Of a stretch of 35,537 nt of DNA, positions 8,656 to 16,765 are shown one piece after another (the stretch's first letter is position 1; each line of letters opens with the position of its first letter). The notes beneath the pieces were generated by a model. That model saw only the letters and a program-made list of their open reading frames with translations. It ran no database searches and had not been told where the DNA came from. Location of the stretch: positions 1 to 35,537 of the forward strand of contig JABGQU010000014.1 of assembly GCA_018648605.1 (NCBI GenBank). Direction: 5' to 3'. This DNA is from Anaerolineae bacterium. Lineage in GTDB: Bacteria > Chloroflexota > Anaerolineae > Anaerolineales > Villigracilaceae. Both the position numbers and the translations under genes were made by a program.

Positions 8656-8704
8656 ATAGAACTCCCAGAAATGAGTTCAGAATGAACTGTGAATAAAGAC
8701 AAGA

Positions 8705-8741
8705 ATAGTGAGCCAGAGGAAAACTTCCCCTGGCCCACTAT
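8705..8741 (-). terminator. Intra-operon hairpin after livK1 (partial terminator or stabiliser)
   Basis: Nearly perfect inverted repeat: ATAGTG (8705-8710) pairs with CACTAT (8736-8741) and GCCAG (8712-8716) with CTGGC (8730-8734), with small mismatches. It lies 23 bases past the livK stop and 50 before livH. The minus-strand sequence after it is only moderately T-rich, so partial termination or 3'-end protection of livK mRNA is more likely than full termination. Confidence 0.65.
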
Positions 8742-8763
8742 CAATTTCATGTTAGATCAAAAA

Positions 8764-10026
8764 CTACTGACCAGGAGTGTAAACTGCGGGTGGGGGCCAA
8801 TTGCCGTCTAATTCAGCTTGACCAAGTTCGAAGATACCCAAAGCACCACCAGTGGCGCAGTCACCATGGCTGGTGCCGATTTCGCCAAAGTCTTTGTCGG
8901 TGCAGTCCAAAGCACCTGTCAAACCGGTGTAACCAGAGAGATTACTCATGTAATCACGCATTGCCTGGCGACCAATGTGGAGTGTGCCGTCTTCATCGAC
9001 AACAGCAACTGCCTCAACGGCATCAAGGATAATGTTGGTGCCATCATAAGCGAAAGCATGGAATCCACTGGGGGGAACGCCACCGAATTTAGCATCCCAT
9101 TTTGCAAGGAAAGCTTCATAAGCATCGCCAACGACGTACGGGCCGGAGAGGTACATACCAACAGAGTTAGGACCAGCATTCTCGGGGAAGGAGTCAGCCA
9201 AGAGACCATCAGCACCCATAAGGGTGGTGTTTTCCAAACCAGCAATTTCAGAAGACTGAGCAACAATGAAATCGCCTTCTGGCTCGAAGATCGGGAAGTA
9301 AAGTACGTCGGGGCCATCAGCCGCAACGGTGGTCAAAACTGTGCGCATATCGGTATCGCCAACATTGATCGCGCCAGCGAAGGTAACTTCGCCGCCCAAT
9401 TCAACAAAGCGTTTTGCATATACAGCCTGAAGCTGATCAGCATAAGGGCTGCCATCATGGATGGTGGCTGTAGTACGAGCACCCAATTCATTGTAGGCAA
9501 ATTCAGCAGCAACTGCACCTTGGAAAAGGTCAGTGTGGCAAACGCGGTAGTAACCAGGTTTCCAGGTCTCACCTTCAATGGTCAGAGCAGGAGCCGTGTT
9601 GGAGGAAGAAATCATCACCAAGCCAGCATCGCTGATGGTGTCAATAGCTGCGGTCGCAGCGCTGGAGCAGTTGGTACCAATAACACCAACGATGGTCGGA
9701 TCAGAAGCAACTTTCGTAGCAGCGGTCTGTCCACCTTCGGCATTACAGCCAGAGTCTTCGCCGGTCAAGACAATGTCGTGACCAAGAATTTGACCACCAC
9801 GATCATCCATCGCGATTTCAATAGCGCCTTTGGAGTCTTCACCAAGGAAGGCAGTTGCGCCAGAGATAGTCAACATATAAGCCAAGTGTACAGGCTCGTC
9901 GGGAGCGAGATCAAGACAACCGACAGCGTCGGTGCACTCGAAAGCAGCAGCTTTCGGACCGCAAGCGGTCAAAAGCATGCCGACAACCATCAGCACAGAA
10001 AATACAACAAACAAACGTTTAGACAT
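8764..10026 (-). CDS. livK: HAAT-family substrate-binding lipoprotein LivK, system 1
   Basis: Extracytoplasmic binding protein that captures the substrate and hands it to LivHM. A lipoprotein signal is clear: basic start, hydrophobic core, lipobox LTAC (19-22) with lipidated Cys22. The mature part follows the type I periplasmic-binding (ANF receptor) fold: LAYMLTISGATAFLGED, GAIEIAMDDRGG, VVGVIGTN-type segment with SSSNTAPALT, and TATIHDGSPYADQLQAVYAK at the hinge. At 420 residues it is slightly longer than most LivK, with extra cysteines (ECTDAVGC, GEDSGC, DCTDKDFG, GDCATGG) that may form disulphides. A strong AGGAG precedes the ATG. First gene of the operon. The ligand cannot be predicted. 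Confidence 0.93.
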   Translation of the reverse strand: MSKRLFVVFSVLMVVGMLLTACGPKAAAFECTDAVGCLDLAPDEPVHLAYMLTISGATAFLGEDSKGAIEIAMDDRGGQILGHDIVLTGEDSGCNAEGGQTAATKVASDPTIVGVIGTNCSSAATAAIDTISDAGLVMISSSNTAPALTIEGETWKPGYYRVCHTDLFQGAVAAEFAYNELGARTTATIHDGSPYADQLQAVYAKRFVELGGEVTFAGAINVGDTDMRTVLTTVAADGPDVLYFPIFEPEGDFIVAQSSEIAGLENTTLMGADGLLADSFPENAGPNSVGMYLSGPYVVGDAYEAFLAKWDAKFGGVPPSGFHAFAYDGTNIILDAVEAVAVVDEDGTLHIGRQAMRDYMSNLSGYTGLTGALDCTDKDFGEIGTSHGDCATGGALGIFELGQAELDGNWPPPAVYTPGQ

Positions 10027-10165
10027 AGTTCTTCTCCTCTTAAGGGGGGTAATATAAATTCCCGAGTCCGGGATTAGTCTAGTTGGCAGACAACGCCAGG
10101 ATCTGTGTCGCCATCACCTCCATTTCAGGTAAATTTCACTTAAATTTATAATTCAATCCTAAGGG

Positions 10166-10179
10166 TGATAACACTATCA
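10166..10179. promoter_or_regulatory. Small palindrome upstream of livK1, candidate operator
   Basis: TGATA-ACAC-TATCA, a perfect 5-bp inverted repeat with a 4-nt spacer, sits 140 bases upstream of livK in the 250-base gap after the cNMP protein gene. Short enough to be chance; I see no clear sigma-70 boxes to anchor it. Confidence 0.2.
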
Positions 10180-10276
10180 AAGTTCTAAAGACACGAATGA
10201 AAAAGATAATCTAGTATGCAATCGTACAAGGTTATAAGTCGAGGGTCAAGGGCATCAAAAAGTTTTTACGTAATTT

Positions 10277-10753
10277 TTATTTCTTGGGGGGTGAGTATAA
10301 AACCTGATCTCGAATACGCAAATCAGTATTGCGTATCTTCATCGCCAAATCCGCAGACAGGTTATACATCAAACGATACCCCAACTGCGGATAAGTCTCG
10401 CACAACATCAACAAACGATCACGCGGAATTACCACCAAACGAGTATCTTTTTCCCCCGCGCGTGCTGAAGCAGAACGTAATCCCTCATCTACCAAGGCCA
10501 CCTCCCCAAAAGATTGGCCGCGCTGTAAAATAGCAACAACCGTTCCTTTTTTGCCAGTCGAAGAATTGATGAGAATTTGCACATCGCCATTCGCGATCAC
10601 ATACAATTCTTTGCTACCACTATTTTCTTCAAAAACTGTCTCGCCCTTCGCAAAAACAACATCACGGCACAAATTTGCCACTAATTCCAACTGCGTGGGC
10701 GTAAATTGATAAAAAATATCACTTTGTTTAAGAACGCTAATAAATGAACTCAT
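10277..10753 (-). CDS. Stand-alone cyclic-nucleotide-binding domain protein
   Basis: A 158-residue protein that is essentially one CRP/PKA-type cNMP-binding domain with no DNA-binding helix-turn-helix. It opens with LKQSDIFYQFTPTQLELVA, continues with KGETVFEENSGSKELYVIANGDV (split here: KGETVFEENSGSKELYVI, then ANGDV), and has the phosphate-binding cassette FGEVALVDEGLRSASARA. That cassette keeps both the glutamate and the arginine that contact the cyclic nucleotide. The ATG at 10753 has GAGGA 5 bases upstream; a TTG at 10765 is the only longer option. It may regulate a partner protein directly. A second cNMP domain is fused to the ABC ATPase at 14716-15879, but the HlyD terminator lies between this gene and that operon, so a link is only suggestive. 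Confidence 0.85.
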   Translation of the reverse strand: MSSFISVLKQSDIFYQFTPTQLELVANLCRDVVFAKGETVFEENSGSKELYVIANGDVQILINSSTGKKGTVVAILQRGQSFGEVALVDEGLRSASARAGEKDTRLVVIPRDRLLMLCETYPQLGYRLMYNLSADLAMKIRNTDLRIRDQVLYSPPKK

Positions 10754-10867
10754 TTTTCCTCGCAAAAAAGGGAATCTTTTTGTAGTGTAGCATACTTAAA
10801 AGGCACATGCAACTATATTTGCAGGATGAAAGAATCGCCTCGCCCCCAAGAGAAACTTGTTCTCGTT

Positions 10868-10899
10868 AAAAAAGAACTCCCTCAAAAAAGAGGGAGTTC
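10868..10899 (-). terminator. Rho-independent terminator of the exporter operon
   Basis: Perfect 10-bp stem, arms 10874-10883 (GAACTCCCTC) and 10890-10899 (GAGGGAGTTC), 6-nt loop, then a T-run on the minus strand (complement of the A-run at 10868-10873). It lies 21 bases after the HlyD-family gene. Confidence 0.92.
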
Positions 10900-10920
10900 C
10901 ATCAAATTCTGAAACTCAAC

Positions 10921-12084
10921 CTATTCCGCTAAAAAGGTCACTTCCACCGTCATCCCCCAGCGCAAAGCAGGGTCACTTGCATCCAAGCGGATATTGACCT
11001 GATAAACAATATCACCTGCCTGCGTCTTGAAGGATTGCCCAATCCGCTCGACAGTGCCGTTCAGCACTACATCCGGTAACGCGTCGGGGACTACTTCTAC
11101 TGCCTGCCCCTCAAATACTTTGACCACTTCCAATTCGGTCAGATCGCTCGTCTCTACGTAGAACTCTGTAAAATCGGCCATTTGCGCAGCCCATAACTCT
11201 GCCCCGACTAATTGACCAACTTCTACATTGATATCAGTGATCGTCCCGTCGAAGGGCGCTTTTAGATCGTAGCTGTCGAGGGCGCTCTGCGCTGCGTCCA
11301 CTTGCGCTTTGGCGTTCACTAATCGGGCTTCGAGTAATGTTTTTTCATCGGGATCAAGCCCATCGTCCGCGCGTGATTCGTAGTCACGTTTGGCTTCGGA
11401 TTCTGCTGCGAGAGCTGCATCCAGATCGGCGCGGATGGCATCCAAATCACGAATCGCCTCTTCAAGATCGCGCATGGCTTCATTAACATCTTCCTGCGCC
11501 TCTTCCAGATCATCTTCGGCATTTTTTCTTTTGCTATTATCTTTGTCCAGATCGGCATATTTGTCGAATTCATCTTGCGCATCCTGGAGATTTTCTTCAA
11601 AATCACTGAGATCAGCTTGGGCATCTTCAACATCATCTTCGAGATTGTCGGTATTCAGCTTTTCCCATTCGCGCTCAGCTTCGGCACGGGCGATTTGGGC
11701 ATTCATATAAGCCTGCCAAGCGTTGGCTGTTGCCAGCCCACCTGTACGAACAAAATCATCATAAGCTTGTTGCGCGCTGGTCAGTTCAAGCTCAGTCGCG
11801 CGGAGAGAAGCCTCTGCCTGTTCTTGATCGGCAAGCCGGATGATGACCTGATCTTTGGACACCACTTCACCTTCTCCGACAAGAATTTCTTCAACCTTGC
11901 CACGCGCCGAAAAATTGAGCCGTACATCTTGCGCGGGGAGAATATGCCCTTCGGCAACGACGTAATCCAGACTTAAGGGCACAATCGACTCGACCGCAGG
12001 AGCTTCTTCCGTGCCGCAGGCACTAAGAGTTAGAGTTAGAACTAGAGCTATGCTCAGTAAAAACAATATGGTTTTTTTTTTCAT
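10921..12084 (-). CDS. HlyD/MacA-family membrane fusion lipoprotein
   Basis: Adaptor subunit of an ABC export system. Signal peptide with lipobox LSAC (20-23) and lipidated Cys23. A first lipoyl/barrel strand follows (GHILPAQDVRLNFSARGKVE, then EILVGEGEVVSKDQ). A very long acidic and Gln-rich alpha-helical hairpin spans about residues 85-270, where many Glu/Asp/Ala/Leu heptads predict coiled coil. The second lipoyl half is DLKAPFDGTITDINVEVGQL, and a beta-barrel tail (GMTVEVTFLAE) closes the 387 residues. AAAGGA precedes the ATG. It is the last gene of the TetR-ABC-ABC-FtsX-HlyD set. Such adaptors also occur in bacteria without an outer membrane, where they work with FtsX permeases at the cell surface. 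Substrate unknown. Confidence 0.88.
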   Translation of the reverse strand: MKKKTILFLLSIALVLTLTLSACGTEEAPAVESIVPLSLDYVVAEGHILPAQDVRLNFSARGKVEEILVGEGEVVSKDQVIIRLADQEQAEASLRATELELTSAQQAYDDFVRTGGLATANAWQAYMNAQIARAEAEREWEKLNTDNLEDDVEDAQADLSDFEENLQDAQDEFDKYADLDKDNSKRKNAEDDLEEAQEDVNEAMRDLEEAIRDLDAIRADLDAALAAESEAKRDYESRADDGLDPDEKTLLEARLVNAKAQVDAAQSALDSYDLKAPFDGTITDINVEVGQLVGAELWAAQMADFTEFYVETSDLTELEVVKVFEGQAVEVVPDALPDVVLNGTVERIGQSFKTQAGDIVYQVNIRLDASDPALRWGMTVEVTFLAE

Positions 12085-12171
12085 TTTCTTTTCCTTTTTT
12101 AGATATCAATTTTCAAATTTCTTCAATGTCTAACTTTCTAGCATTCAAATACTTCAACTTTCTAACTTATT

Positions 12172-14604
12172 TTATTCATATGCCAAGACTTCACGAATAG
12201 TAAGGCGTGCTGCACTGCGAGCAGGCAAAACACTTGCCAACGTAGATAAAAGAATAACCAGACCAGCCCAAATTCCATACCCCATGGGGGTAAAAATGAC
12301 CGCAATCGGGGTTTCAAAAATTGCGGTGCTCACAATCCACGATAAACCATAAGTGAAGGGGATGGCGAGAAAAAGCCCTAAAACAAAGGATATGATGCCG
12401 ATCAGCAACCCTTCAACCAGTACCATCGTGATAATCCTGGTATCAGTTGCACCAATGGCGCGCATAATACCGATTTCGCGCGTTCGCTCAAGTACGTTCA
12501 TACTCATCGTGCCAGCCAAACCCATCGAGCCAACAACTGCCGTTAGCAATGCCATAATAAGTAAGAAGCTAATTAAAATATCAAGGCTTTCAGAAGCGCT
12601 ATCCAACGTAGAAAGCCCTGGGGTTGCCTCTTGAACGTGAAAACCGTTATCACGGAAATACGCGTCCATATCTTCTGCCATCATCTCCTGATAGGCTCGA
12701 TCATGCTGCTCGGTGACAATTCTGTAAGAGAAAGAACGGTTCGCCAAGTTTTGATCGCGAGAAATATATTCATAAGGTGCGTAGCCTAGAATACCTTCCA
12801 TCCCGATAAATTTGAAAATCCCGACAACTTCCCAACTTTCCTCTTTTCCATATACTTTCAGCGGGAGATAATCTCCAACTTCAAGATCAGGGTATAGGTC
12901 ATAAATCCCCTCACTAATAGTCAATTTCTTTTCGTCACCCTCCTGGATCCAACGCCCGGTCACCATTAGGGGGTTGACCAAGTCACTTGCGGCGGGAGGT
13001 GCCAAAATGCTCACGTTATCCGCTGTTGAACCATCCGGGTACAAAATATCGGCGCCAGAAAAAGCCCAACCCTCCACGTGCGTAACACGCGGGTCTTGGC
13101 GCGCAAATTGTTCAATTTCACTGAGACGATAAGGGGTATCAAAATCAAGGGTTACATCTGCAAGGAAATAATTTCCGATATCTTTTACATATTCATGCAG
13201 GGTCACGCGCACGTTAAATACCGAGATAAAAGTTGCGCCGCCCATTGTGAGCGTGAAAAGTGTTAGCATCAAACGTCCGCGCCGTCTAAATGTATTTCGT
13301 AGAGAAACAAGTAAAGGACGCTGGATACGGATACCTCGATCTGCCAGGATACGTGTAGCTGTGAGTTGGAACTTCTCCATGCGAGATTCGCGCTTCGCTC
13401 CCCCTTCGTCTTGCTCGCCGGATTCATCAGCAGTGTCACCACTAATGGCTTTTTGCACCGTCACCCGTGAGCCGTTAACTACCGGTACAAAGCCAGCTAT
13501 AAGAGGTACAAGCAGCCCTACCGCGATCTGAATAAAGAAAGAGAGCGGCACAATTCGATAGCCGAGCAACAAAAACCCCATTTTATTTGCGATGAACTGT
13601 GCTAAAGCATAAGCACCCTGCCCGCCCAAGGGAACCGCAATTAATAGTGAGAGAACGCCAAAAGACACGAGCAGAACAAGATACATCCTGAAAATAATTT
13701 TATCCCGCCCGCCGATCAATTTCATCACACCAATATGACGAAGGTGTTGGGTAAGCAATGCACTAAGTGTATTTGCGATCAAAGAACTGGAGAGAAAAAC
13801 GATCAAGACACCCAATACCATCAAAATCCCCAAGACGGCATTGATCGTAGATTCGAGCGGATGCTGGTGTGTTAGCGAGCGAAAAGTGCGTCCAATGCCA
13901 TAACCATTTTTCTCGATCTTGTCTTTCAGAGCCGACAAAACAATATTGATGTGATTATCATCATCCTGCCCTGTTTCAACGGTTGCAAAAACACGGTTAT
14001 AAAGCTCCGGTTGGTCAAAAAGCTTGAGCGTATCAGTTGAAATATAGGCAAGTGGCGGGGCAAGAAAATCCACAGCCCCTGTAGAAGAATCCTGCACGAC
14101 GCCAGCAACATAGATGGTCTTGATGCTATTATCGCGCAGTTGTACCTCAAGGGTGTCGCCAGGGGCAATATCCATTTTTTCAAGGACATCGCGCTCCAGG
14201 AGAATTTCATTCTTTTGCGGAATCGTCGCCCCGCTAACGGGAACAAGCAAATTCACTTCATTTGCTTCAAAATCCTGCAAAGTGATAATGTCTACTGAAT
14301 CCCATTGGGTCTCTCCCAAGGGGCGAATGCGGATATTAAAGACGCGGCGTGCCTCAGCTTCTTTGATGCCATCAAAATTACGAATGGTATTGAGGAAATC
14401 CTCGTCAAAATCATCCATCCGTAATTCTATATTTGAAGGATTATTCGCTGCGTAACTAACGCTCATATCATCGGAAATGATCCTGTACGCGCCGGCTATC
14501 ACGCCAATTGCAAATACACCCACCGCAATCGAAAGAACCACCAACGTTGTGCGGGCTTTATTATCTATTAGGTCTGAAAATACTTTTCGCCATCGAGGGC
14601 GCAT
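12172..14604 (-). CDS. Double FtsX-domain ABC export permease (MacB/LolC-type)
   Basis: An 810-residue membrane permease made of two tandem MacB-like halves. Half 1: membrane helix near 19-40, extracytoplasmic MacB-PCD-type domain to about 250, then an FtsX domain of three or more helices (about 265-390; NTLSALLTQHLRHIGVMKLI is the coupling loop). Half 2: helix near 445-465 after LRNTFRRRGRLMLTLFTL, a second extracytoplasmic domain to about 670, then the C-terminal FtsX domain with MNVLERTREIGIMRAIGATD and the typical ARSAARLTIREVLAYE ending. A fused permease can act as a pseudo-dimer, so it could engage two different ATPases, and two adjacent ATPase genes are present. GGAG lies 6 bases before the ATG. 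Likely roles are efflux or lipoprotein/peptide export, or mechanical signalling; unproven. Confidence 0.9.
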   Translation of the reverse strand: MRPRWRKVFSDLIDNKARTTLVVLSIAVGVFAIGVIAGAYRIISDDMSVSYAANNPSNIELRMDDFDEDFLNTIRNFDGIKEAEARRVFNIRIRPLGETQWDSVDIITLQDFEANEVNLLVPVSGATIPQKNEILLERDVLEKMDIAPGDTLEVQLRDNSIKTIYVAGVVQDSSTGAVDFLAPPLAYISTDTLKLFDQPELYNRVFATVETGQDDDNHINIVLSALKDKIEKNGYGIGRTFRSLTHQHPLESTINAVLGILMVLGVLIVFLSSSLIANTLSALLTQHLRHIGVMKLIGGRDKIIFRMYLVLLVSFGVLSLLIAVPLGGQGAYALAQFIANKMGFLLLGYRIVPLSFFIQIAVGLLVPLIAGFVPVVNGSRVTVQKAISGDTADESGEQDEGGAKRESRMEKFQLTATRILADRGIRIQRPLLVSLRNTFRRRGRLMLTLFTLTMGGATFISVFNVRVTLHEYVKDIGNYFLADVTLDFDTPYRLSEIEQFARQDPRVTHVEGWAFSGADILYPDGSTADNVSILAPPAASDLVNPLMVTGRWIQEGDEKKLTISEGIYDLYPDLEVGDYLPLKVYGKEESWEVVGIFKFIGMEGILGYAPYEYISRDQNLANRSFSYRIVTEQHDRAYQEMMAEDMDAYFRDNGFHVQEATPGLSTLDSASESLDILISFLLIMALLTAVVGSMGLAGTMSMNVLERTREIGIMRAIGATDTRIITMVLVEGLLIGIISFVLGLFLAIPFTYGLSWIVSTAIFETPIAVIFTPMGYGIWAGLVILLSTLASVLPARSAARLTIREVLAYE

Positions 14605-14658
14605 GTGTTACTCCGTTTTTTTATAAATGTAGAACTTTGTGCAAATAATTAATATTGG

Positions 14659-14700
14659 CCCCTTCTCCCTCCCTTTCAAAAGGGTAGGATGGGGGAAGAG
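14659..14700. repeat. C/G-rich palindromic repeat, copy C (partial)
   Basis: CCCTTT/AAAGGG-type inverted repeat with flanking CTCCCT and GGATGGGGG, in the 111-base gap between the cNMP-tailed ATPase and the FtsX permease. It shares the composition and TAGGATGGGGGAAG wording of copies D and E (opposite strand reading). Confidence 0.55.
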
Positions 14701-14715
14701 AGTGAGAAAGGCTCT

Positions 14716-15879
14716 TTACTCTGTCTTTGCCTTCCTACCGAACAAGCCTTTTCTTTTTCTTCTATCGGCTTGCTTCTTCTCTTCAAGTCTCTTCTGAACG
14801 ATATTGCCTATTGATTTCTCCGTTAGTGGAGATGCTTCCATCAGCCAGCTAAAATCCTCGCGAGAAAGTGCAAGAACCTCAACAGGGGTATCTGCTGCCG
14901 CACGCACGCTGGCTATAGATTTTCCACCACGCATCAATTCTATTTCACCAAAAAAGTCATTCATTCCAAGCTGTGAAATGATCAAATTATCCTTGCCGCG
15001 CCCCTGCAAAATAATATCTACTGCACCACTAACGATCATAAAGAATTTTGGTATTGATTCCTTGCTGCGGATAATCGTTTCGCCAGGCTGAAAACCGATC
15101 TTCTCTACTTTATTGCTCAGTTCCTTCATTAAAGACTGTGAAAGCAAAGGCAAAGCTTGAGCAATGGTTTCGTTGACGATGACCCCATCCGAAATAACAA
15201 CGGTGCGCGAGGTACGTTTTGTCATCGAGGGATCATGCGTAACCATCACGATCGTCTTCCCGCGTGAAGAAAGTTCAGCGAAGAGATCAATAATATGACT
15301 GGCAGAACGCGAATCAAGATTTCCTGTTGGTTCGTCGGCAACGATTATCGGGGCATCGGTAGAGAGGGCGCGTGCAATTGCTGCACTCTGTTGTTGCCCT
15401 GTTGAGACGGCGCGCGGCAATTTTTGGGCTTGTTCTTCCAGCCCAACCATATGCAGCAATTCCATGGCTCGTTTCGGGCGTTCATTAACCTCGTACATGC
15501 CCACATAATCCATCGGGAGCATCACGTTTTCAAGTAGGTTGAGCATGGGCAAAAGTTGAAAAAACTGAAAAACTATCCCCAAATTCCGCCCTCGCCAGAG
15601 TGAGCGTTTACTTTCGCTCATCGCATAAATATCGACACCACCGACAAGCACTTTTCCAGATGTGGGATGGTCGATACCGGTAAACATATTTAGCAAAGTC
15701 GATTTTCCGCTGCCCGATTTACCGATGACAGCAACAAATTCACCTTCTTCAAAGCTCAGGTCGATACCACGCAAAGCGGTAAATTCACCGGCAGCGTTCG
15801 AGAAGGTTTTAACGACTTGCTCTATTTCTATTAGATTACTTCCATCAACGGAAGCAAGTTTGGGTTGCGTGCGTGCCAT
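14716..15879 (-). CDS. ABC ATPase with degenerate signature and C-terminal cNMP-binding domain
   Basis: A MacB/LolD-type ATPase (about 1-240) fused to a cyclic-nucleotide-binding-like domain (about 248-365). Walker A GKSGSGKST (53-61), Walker [10 protein letters not shown] (178-186) and the H-loop VMVTHD (His215) are intact. The signature reads VSTGQQQS (158-165) where LSGGQQQR is expected. The cNMP cassette FFGEIELMRGGKSIASVRAA (309-328) keeps the glutamate but has Ser where the phosphate-binding arginine should be, so cyclic-nucleotide binding is doubtful. The ATG at 15879 (387 aa) follows the upstream stop by one base and has a GGGAGG site 9 bases ahead; the longer frame to 15954 only translates the palindromic repeat. 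It probably pairs with the canonical ATPase upstream to drive the FtsX permease. Confidence 0.88.
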   Translation of the reverse strand: MARTQPKLASVDGSNLIEIEQVVKTFSNAAGEFTALRGIDLSFEEGEFVAVIGKSGSGKSTLLNMFTGIDHPTSGKVLVGGVDIYAMSESKRSLWRGRNLGIVFQFFQLLPMLNLLENVMLPMDYVGMYEVNERPKRAMELLHMVGLEEQAQKLPRAVSTGQQQSAAIARALSTDAPIIVADEPTGNLDSRSASHIIDLFAELSSRGKTIVMVTHDPSMTKRTSRTVVISDGVIVNETIAQALPLLSQSLMKELSNKVEKIGFQPGETIIRSKESIPKFFMIVSGAVDIILQGRGKDNLIISQLGMNDFFGEIELMRGGKSIASVRAAADTPVEVLALSREDFSWLMEASPLTEKSIGNIVQKRLEEKKQADRRKRKGLFGRKAKTE

Positions 15880-15880
15880 C

Positions 15881-16630
15881 TTATTGTCCCTCCCCCATCC
15901 TAGCCTTCCCCCGAGGGGAGAAGGAATCATTATGAAACAGTTCGCCATCTGCAATTTCTACATGGCGCGAGAATCTCGGCATCAATCCCTTATCATGGGT
16001 AACCATCACAATAGTACGACCGGATTGGACGAGCCGCTCGAAGAGCTGGAAGATGTGATCCGCAGTAAGTGAATCGAGGCTGCCGGTTGGTTCATCCGCA
16101 ACGATCACAGGCGGATCGTTCGCCAGTGCACGTGCTATCGCTACCCGTTGCTGCTGCCCCCCCGAAATATATGCCGGTAACTTATGCGCGTGTTCGCTTA
16201 ACTCGACCATATCGAGCAATTCGATGGCACGCTCACGGCTTTTGCGCGGATGATATAGCCCGCTCATATCCATGGGCATCATCACATTCTGGACGAGGGT
16301 CAGCATAGGCAAAAGTTGGAAAGATTGATAAATAACACCCATTGTGCGACCGCGCCAAAGGGCGAGATCATTTTCACTGAGGGTGTGCAAGGAGATGCTC
16401 TCTCCATTTGTATGGACGATGACCTCACCTGAAGTAAGCTCATCGACACCGGTGAACATATTTAGCAGGGTTGATTTTCCTGCGCCAGATTTTCCGATAA
16501 TGCCGAGAAATTCGCCGCGCTCAATACTTAGATTGATCGTTTTCAGCGCGGGGAAAACGCCTGCTTCGCTTTTGTAGTTTTTGACTACATCACGAAGTTC
16601 GATTAGGGGGTTGAGTTGGGTTTGTGTCAT
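15881..16630 (-). CDS. Canonical MacB/LolD-type ABC ATPase of the exporter
   Basis: A 249-residue ATPase with all motifs intact: Walker A GKSGAGKS (46-53), Q-loop [20 protein letters not shown], signature [15 protein letters not shown], Walker [14 protein letters not shown] and H-loop VMVTHD. It is the canonical partner of the degenerate ATPase that starts one base after its stop (TAA-G-ATG). The last 14 residues ([14 protein letters not shown]) are translated from palindromic repeat copy D and are probably not part of the original fold. No clear ribosome-binding site precedes the ATG. TetR is 135 bases upstream on the same strand, with repeat copy B between. Confidence 0.9.
   Translation of the reverse strand: MTQTQLNPLIELRDVVKNYKSEAGVFPALKTINLSIERGEFLGIIGKSGAGKSTLLNMFTGVDELTSGEVIVHTNGESISLHTLSENDLALWRGRTMGVIYQSFQLLPMLTLVQNVMMPMDMSGLYHPRKSRERAIELLDMVELSEHAHKLPAYISGGQQQRVAIARALANDPPVIVADEPTGSLDSLTADHIFQLFERLVQSGRTIVMVTHDKGLMPRFSRHVEIADGELFHNDSFSPRGKARMGEGQ
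15888..15925. repeat. C/G-rich palindromic repeat, copy D, inside coding sequence
   Basis: CCTTCCCC-CGA-GGGGAGAAGG hairpin with flanking CATCCTAG, matching copy E (CATCCTAACCTTCTCCC...). It encodes the tail of the upstream ATPase and carries the GGGAGG used as ribosome-binding site by the next gene. Confidence 0.7.
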
Positions 16631-16670
16631 TTTTTGGTTTTAGATCACTCATTTTTTTTTGCAAGCAGTC

Positions 16671-16751
16671 CCTCCCCCGCTCGCGGGGAGTTAGAGGAGG
16701 GGGCTTTTCTGCTCCCCCCCCATCTAACTCCCCGCGTAAACGGGGGGAGAA
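16671..16751. repeat. Bipartite C/G-rich palindromic repeat, copy B
   Basis: Two hairpins between tetR and the ATPase gene. The first is CCCC-GCTCGC-GGGG at 16675-16688. The second has arms CTCCCC (16728-16733) and GGGGAG (16744-16749) around GCGTAAACGG. Same plan as copy A at 2331-2401, with TCTAACTCCCC and TAAAC shared exactly. Confidence 0.75.
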
Positions 16752-16765
16752 CTTCTCTTATTTTT

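Noticed and set aside
8818-10077. Plus-strand 419-codon open frame
   Set aside because: It is antisense to livK1, a clear lipoprotein gene with a good ribosome-binding site. The plus frame has no recognisable domain and low-complexity Ser/Asn-rich composition.
11319-11710. Overlapping 105-106 codon frames in the HlyD-family gene
   Set aside because: Both come from the biased codon content of the Glu/Asp/Ala-rich coiled-coil region and look low-complexity (Met/Lys-rich or Ser/Arg-rich).
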